From assembly GCA_028820035.1 (NCBI GenBank), contig JAPPKI010000176.1:1-10079 (forward strand): a DNA stretch of 10,079 bases, written 5' to 3'. The DNA comes from a bacterium (lineage in GTDB: Bacteria > Actinomycetota > Acidimicrobiia > Acidimicrobiales > Bin134). This document shows positions 7,051-10,079 of the stretch, one piece after another. Under the pieces are notes generated by a model that saw nothing but the letters and a program-made list of their open reading frames with translations, made no database searches and was not told the DNA's origin. Position numbers and translations under genes: made by a program. Each line of letters begins with the position of its first letter. Within the stretch, counting starts at the first letter, position 1.

Positions 7051-7151
7051 TGGAGTCCTCTCGGGTGATGTTGCGGTTCTCTAGAACAGTTCTGCAAAGG
7101 CTCCTAAACTGCGCGGGCCAACGCAAGCGATCTGACCTGACGAGGGGACTC
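7051..7151. promoter_or_regulatory. Divergent promoter region, oxidoreductase / CocE-NonD hydrolase
   Basis: 101-bp gap between two divergent starts. On the plus strand TAAACT (7105-7110) is a good TANNNT -10 box placed about 41 nt before the CocE/NonD ATG. The region where its -35 would lie (about 7082-7087) is occupied by the half-site cluster described separately, and no TTGACA-like hexamer is visible; that would fit an activator-dependent or repressed promoter. GAGGGG (7142-7147) is the SD of the plus gene and AGAGGA that of the minus gene. The minus-strand promoter is not clear. Confidence 0.4.
7076..7093. promoter_or_regulatory. Candidate operator: triple half-site GTTCT-ct-AGAAC-a-GTTCT
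   Basis: Three copies of the pentamer GTTCT in alternating orientation form two overlapping perfect inverted repeats: GTTCT-CT-AGAAC (7076-7087) and AGAAC-A-GTTCT (7083-7093). The element sits in the divergent promoter gap, over the expected -35 zone of the CocE/NonD promoter and 26-43 nt upstream of the oxidoreductase ATG, so one bound regulator could act on both genes. Short, near-contiguous arms like these are seen with TetR- and MarR-type dimers. No regulator gene is in the window, so the protein is unknown. Confidence 0.5.
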
Positions 7152-8894
7152 ATGAGCACAAGCAGCGAGGTGCGAGACGGTATGCGGATCGACTGGGACG
7201 TCGCCATCGAGATGGATGACGGCCTTCAGTTGCGAGCAGACGTATATCGGCCCGACGACGACGGCAGCTATCCGGTGATCTTGAGCTACGGCCCTTACGC
7301 CAAGGGCCTGGCTTTCCAAGAGGGCTACCCGAGCGCCTGGGACCGCATGGTGGAGGAGCACCCCGACGTGGCGGCCGGTTCGACCAACAAGTACCAGAAC
7401 TGGGAAGTCTGCGACCCCGAGAAGTGGGTTCCTGAAGGGTACGTATGCGTTCGGGTGGACTCCCGAGGGGCGGGCCGCAGCCCCGGCTATATCGACCATT
7501 TCTCACCCCGCGAGACCCAGGACTTCTACGAGTGCATCGAGTGGTCCGGCGTTCAGCCCTGGTCCAACGGCAAGGTCGGTCTGTCGGGGATCTCGTACTA
7601 CGCCATCAACTCGTGGCACGTCGCCTCGCTCCAGCCTCCCCATCTCACGGCGATGATCCCCTGGGAGGGGGCCGCCGACTGGTATCGGGACATGACCTAC
7701 CACGGAGGCATCCTGTCGACATTCTGGGACAACTGGTACGACATGCAGATCAAGACCGTGCAAAACGGTGTCGGCGAGAACGGAGCGAGGAGCATCGTGA
7801 CCGGCGAGTTGGTGGCGGGTCCCGACACGCTGAGCGAAGAAGAGCTGCGGGCCAATCGTTGCGACTTCGGCAACGAGATCGCCTCCCACCCGCTCGACGA
7901 CCAGTACCACAAAGACCGATCTCCTAATTGGTCAAAGGTGACCGTGCCGTTCCTGTCGGCGTCCAACTGGGGCGGGCAGGGACTTCACCCTCGAGGCAAC
8001 GTTGAGGCCTACATCCGCGCCGCTTCCACCGAGAAGTTCCTGGAGTGCCACGGCATCGAACACTGGACCGAGTACTACACCGACTACGGGGTGCAGCTCC
8101 AGAAGCGCTTCTTCGCTAAGTATCTCCAGGGAGACGACGCCGCGTGGGACGACCAGCCGAGAGTGCAGCTGTTGGTACGCCACGTCGACCGCTTCGTCGA
8201 ACGGGCCGAATCCGACTGGCCGATCCCGCGAACCGACTGGACCAAGCTCCACCTCGACCCTTCGGACCAGACGTTGGTACAAGAACCGGTCACCGCCGAG
8301 GCGACGATCACCTACGACGCCATGGGCGATGGGCTCACGTTCTTCATGGCACCGGTCGAAGAGGAGACCGAGGTGACCGGCCCACTGGCGACGAAGCTCC
8401 ACATCTCGTCGTCTACCACTGACGCCGATTTGTTCTTGGTGTTTCGGGTTTTCGATCCGGATGGCGAAGAAGTGACGTTTATGGGCGCGATCGACCCCCA
8501 CACGCCCATCGCTCAGGGCTGGCTGCGGGCATCGCATCGCAAGCTGGACGAGTCGTTGTCGGAGGAGTGGCGGCCGTACCACACCCACGACGAAGAGCAG
8601 CCGCTGACGCCGGGGGAGGTCTACGAGCTCGACATCGAGATCTGGCCCACTTCGATCGTGATCCCACTGGGCTATCGCGTCGGCTTTTCGATTCTCGGCC
8701 GCGACTACGAATGGGATGGCGATACCACCGGGCTCCACCTGTCGAACTTCAAGAACGAGCTGCGGGGCTGCGGCCCGTTCCTGCACGACGACGTCAGGAA
8801 TCGCCCGCCGGAGATCTTCGACAACCAGGTCACAGTTCACTTTGGTCCTGCCTACCCCAATTGGGTCCTGGTCCCGCGCATCCCCAACGGCTAG
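7152..8894 (+). CDS. CocE/NonD family hydrolase (S15 X-Pro dipeptidyl-peptidase type)
   Basis: A 580-aa serine hydrolase: an alpha/beta domain with helical cap (about 15-330) and a C-terminal jelly-roll (about 360-575, PepX_C type). Ser148 in GLSGISYYAINSW is the expected nucleophile; the last Gly of the GxSxxG elbow is Ala. The preceding RVDSRGAGRSPG (101-112) is typical of the family. The histidine is in CHGIEHWTEYY (His304, or His300). At the place of the usual GWxD acid the sequence reads SASNWGGQGLHPRGN (269-283), so the canonical Asp is Gly here. Known relatives hydrolyse esters (cocaine esterase), acyl-amino bonds or beta-lactam antibiotics; the substrate is unknown. No signal peptide, so it is cytosolic. 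ATG 7152 is chosen for the SD GAGGGG 4 nt upstream and because residues from the in-frame upstream Met lack family similarity. Its stop shares CTAG with the convergent CMD gene. Confidence 0.92.
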   Translation: MSTSSEVRDGMRIDWDVAIEMDDGLQLRADVYRPDDDGSYPVILSYGPYAKGLAFQEGYPSAWDRMVEEHPDVAAGSTNKYQNWEVCDPEKWVPEGYVCVRVDSRGAGRSPGYIDHFSPRETQDFYECIEWSGVQPWSNGKVGLSGISYYAINSWHVASLQPPHLTAMIPWEGAADWYRDMTYHGGILSTFWDNWYDMQIKTVQNGVGENGARSIVTGELVAGPDTLSEEELRANRCDFGNEIASHPLDDQYHKDRSPNWSKVTVPFLSASNWGGQGLHPRGNVEAYIRAASTEKFLECHGIEHWTEYYTDYGVQLQKRFFAKYLQGDDAAWDDQPRVQLLVRHVDRFVERAESDWPIPRTDWTKLHLDPSDQTLVQEPVTAEATITYDAMGDGLTFFMAPVEEETEVTGPLATKLHISSSTTDADLFLVFRVFDPDGEEVTFMGAIDPHTPIAQGWLRASHRKLDESLSEEWRPYHTHDEEQPLTPGEVYELDIEIWPTSIVIPLGYRVGFSILGRDYEWDGDTTGLHLSNFKNELRGCGPFLHDDVRNRPPEIFDNQVTVHFGPAYPNWVLVPRIPNG

Positions 8895-9451
8895 GGCGGC
8901 TCTACCTCAAAGGCGCCCATGAGCTGGGCCAACAGCCCGTAGTAGCCCACAACCATCATCAATTCGACGAGGCGGTCTTGCCCTAGCTCCTCCAACGCCC
9001 GGCGGTACACATCGTCGGCGATGGATCTGTTGTGCAGGATCGACTGGCAGACGTCGTAGGCGGCAATCAGATCGGCGGCATCCAAATCGGGCCGGGAGCC
9101 GGCCCGCAGGGCGGCGACCTGGTCATCGGTCAACCCGACGCGGCGGGCGATCGACTCATGGGCCCACCGCTCGAACTCGCAGTCGTAGTAAGTCGCAACC
9201 ACCAGGATGGCCAGCTCTCGCACCGGTGCGCTGAGCTCGGTGTGGAACCTCAGCGCGGCGCCGAGTTGCTGGATGACGTCGCCCACGCCCGGGCTGTAGA
9301 GCAGCACGTTGAAGGGTCCGACCAAGGCCCCGCTTTCGTCGGTCAGCGGAAATGACGCGTCTTTGGCGCGATCGCCTCCCGCGATGGAGTCGTAAAGAGC
9401 CCGCTGATCCGGGTCGAGGTCTCCCGGGGGCAGGCTGGGGAGTCGCGCCAT
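8891..9451 (-). CDS. Carboxymuconolactone decarboxylase (CMD/AhpD) family protein
   Basis: Small all-helical protein of 186 aa. The CMD core lies at about 60-135, with Glu79 (RELAILVVA), Cys91, Trp96 and His98 in YYDCEFERWAHESIARR, followed by GLTDDQVAAL (106-115). Only one cysteine is present in the region where AhpD peroxidases carry CxxC, so the protein is nearer the decarboxylase-type branch than the AhpD disulfide reductases. It probably forms an oligomer and may act on a carboxylated lactone or ring-cleavage product; true gamma-carboxymuconolactone decarboxylase activity is not proven. The ATG at 9451 lies 1 nt after the TGA of the ring-opening amidohydrolase gene (TGACATG) and has no clear SD, which suggests translation coupled to that gene. 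The 3' end overlaps the CocE/NonD gene by 4 nt. Confidence 0.9.
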   Translation of the reverse strand: MARLPSLPPGDLDPDQRALYDSIAGGDRAKDASFPLTDESGALVGPFNVLLYSPGVGDVIQQLGAALRFHTELSAPVRELAILVVATYYDCEFERWAHESIARRVGLTDDQVAALRAGSRPDLDAADLIAAYDVCQSILHNRSIADDVYRRALEELGQDRLVELMMVVGYYGLLAQLMGAFEVEPP

Positions 9452-9452
9452 G

Positions 9453-10079
9453 TCAGCCGAGGTCGACGATGGCGGCGACCGATCCGCCCCCTGCGGGGCC
9501 GGATTGGAGTCCGGCAACTGAGACGAACACGGCGGGGTCTCCCAGCGCCGCGGCGGCCACGCCCCCCACGGCGGCCTTGGTGTGGTGGGTGTGGTGGATG
9601 TCCGAGTCGTTCTGCGAGACCTGTCGCCGGCCCCGCAGTCGCCCGCTGGGATGGATTTCGCACTTGATGAAGCAGTTGACCACACGACCGTCGAGGTCCT
9701 CGGGGATGGGCCGCTCGGGCAGGTCGAGGCCGGCCGATCGAATCGCTCGGTAGATCCCGGGGAAATCGAGGTTGTCCTCCATGATCGAGTGGCCCGACCG
9801 ATAACGGCCTCCTACGCCGAGGCGATTGCCGACCACCACGACTTGGGCCTGGGTCTGCTCGACGCCCGACGAGCACGATGCCACCGACGAGTAGACGGAG
9901 AGGTCTCTGGCGATCTGGTCCTCGCGGGGCCTTTCGATCTCGCCCAGCGCGGTGGCGATGCCCAAAGCCGACGTGGCATTGGAGACCGCCATCGATTCCA
10001 TGGTGTCCTCCAAGGCGACCGTCTTGCCCCGGGCATGGGCGTCGGCGATGCGTTCCGCGGTCAGCAACGGCGTCTTGGT
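9453..10079 (-). CDS. Ring-opening amidohydrolase (cyanuric acid hydrolase/barbiturase family), C-terminal part
   Basis: C-terminal 208 aa of a protein of the AtzD/TrzD/barbiturase family; complete members are about 355-370 aa, so roughly the first 150-160 residues lie beyond the right edge. The family hydrolyses cyclic amides (cyanuric acid, barbiturate) with three similar domains, each bringing a Lys-Ser pair. Numbering from the window edge: Lys2 in [11 protein letters not shown] and Ser70/Ser71 in [10 protein letters not shown] fit domain B; Lys139 in [18 protein letters not shown] and Ser187 in [16 protein letters not shown] fit domain C. The [15 protein letters not shown] (88-102) and [17 protein letters not shown] (157-173) blocks are also typical. 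The C-terminus, with the GPAGGG loop, looks closer to barbiturase than to AtzD, but from memory only. It lies 1 nt upstream of the CMD gene, so the two form an operon. The substrate is an inference. Confidence 0.85.
   Translation of the reverse strand, partial: TKTPLLTAERIADAHARGKTVALEDTMESMAVSNATSALGIATALGEIERPREDQIARDLSVYSSVASCSSGVEQTQAQVVVVGNRLGVGGRYRSGHSIMEDNLDFPGIYRAIRSAGLDLPERPIPEDLDGRVVNCFIKCEIHPSGRLRGRRQVSQNDSDIHHTHHTKAAVGGVAAAALGDPAVFVSVAGLQSGPAGGGSVAAIVDLG

Noticed and set aside
7083..7093. AGAACAGTTCT as an SOS (LexA) box
   Set aside because: It lacks the CGAAC-n4-GTTCG spacing of actinobacterial LexA sites, and the flanking genes are not DNA-repair genes.
7932..8840. 302-aa minus-strand reading frame
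   Set aside because: It lies fully inside the CocE/NonD gene on the other strand and has Arg/Val-rich composition with no recognisable domain.
9452..9685. 78-residue N-terminal extension of the CMD protein
   Set aside because: It overlaps the well-conserved C-terminus of the ring-opening amidohydrolase in another frame; ATG 9451 gives a normal CMD length.

Overview
This is a high-GC window with dense gene packing, GTG as well as ATG starts, and Shine-Dalgarno (SD)-like sites before several genes. It reads as the chromosome of a high-GC bacterium, most likely an actinomycete-type lineage. The Acidimicrobiia are a plausible guess from the mix of Old Yellow Enzyme, cyclase-family, amidohydrolase and CocE/NonD genes, but nothing here fixes the taxon. 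I see no rRNA, tRNA, CRISPR array, insertion sequence, phage gene or transcription-factor gene.

Ten protein genes fill the window. Left block: the C-terminal part of an ACMSD-type amidohydrolase (+) runs into a dienelactone hydrolase (-). The latter overlaps by 4 nt the stop of an upstream M24 (creatinase/Xaa-Pro peptidase-type) hydrolase. The M24 gene is divergent from a flavin monooxygenase that most resembles 2,6-dihydroxypyridine 3-monooxygenase. Middle block, all minus strand: an Old Yellow Enzyme-type oxidoreductase with a C-terminal four-cysteine Fe-S motif, then a cyclase-family (PF04199) metal hydrolase, then an EamA/DMT transporter 11 nt downstream of it. Right block: a CocE/NonD (S15-type) hydrolase, divergent from the oxidoreductase, shares its stop tetranucleotide CTAG with a convergent carboxymuconolactone decarboxylase-family gene. 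That gene sits 1 nt downstream of the C-terminal part of a cyanuric acid hydrolase/barbiturase-family ring-opening amidohydrolase, which runs off the right edge.

Read together, this is an accessory catabolic locus. It has a ring hydroxylase, an ene-reductase, at least two kinds of C-N or ring-opening hydrolase (barbiturase-like; cyclase/isatin hydrolase-like), downstream hydrolases and decarboxylases (dienelactone hydrolase, ACMSD-like, CMD-like), and a small-molecule transporter. Several members belong to families that act on N-heterocycles or their cleavage products. Breakdown of a hydroxylated pyridine, pyrimidine, indole or related natural product is a reasonable hypothesis, but no complete known pathway is present and the substrate cannot be read from sequence.

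The intergenic space is small. The two divergent promoter regions (2503-2636 and 7051-7151) and the 115-nt leader of the cyclase gene (5739-5853) hold the only repeats of note. The clearest is a triple half-site, GTTCT-ct-AGAAC-a-GTTCT, at 7076-7093. No stretch longer than 300 bases lacks a gene.
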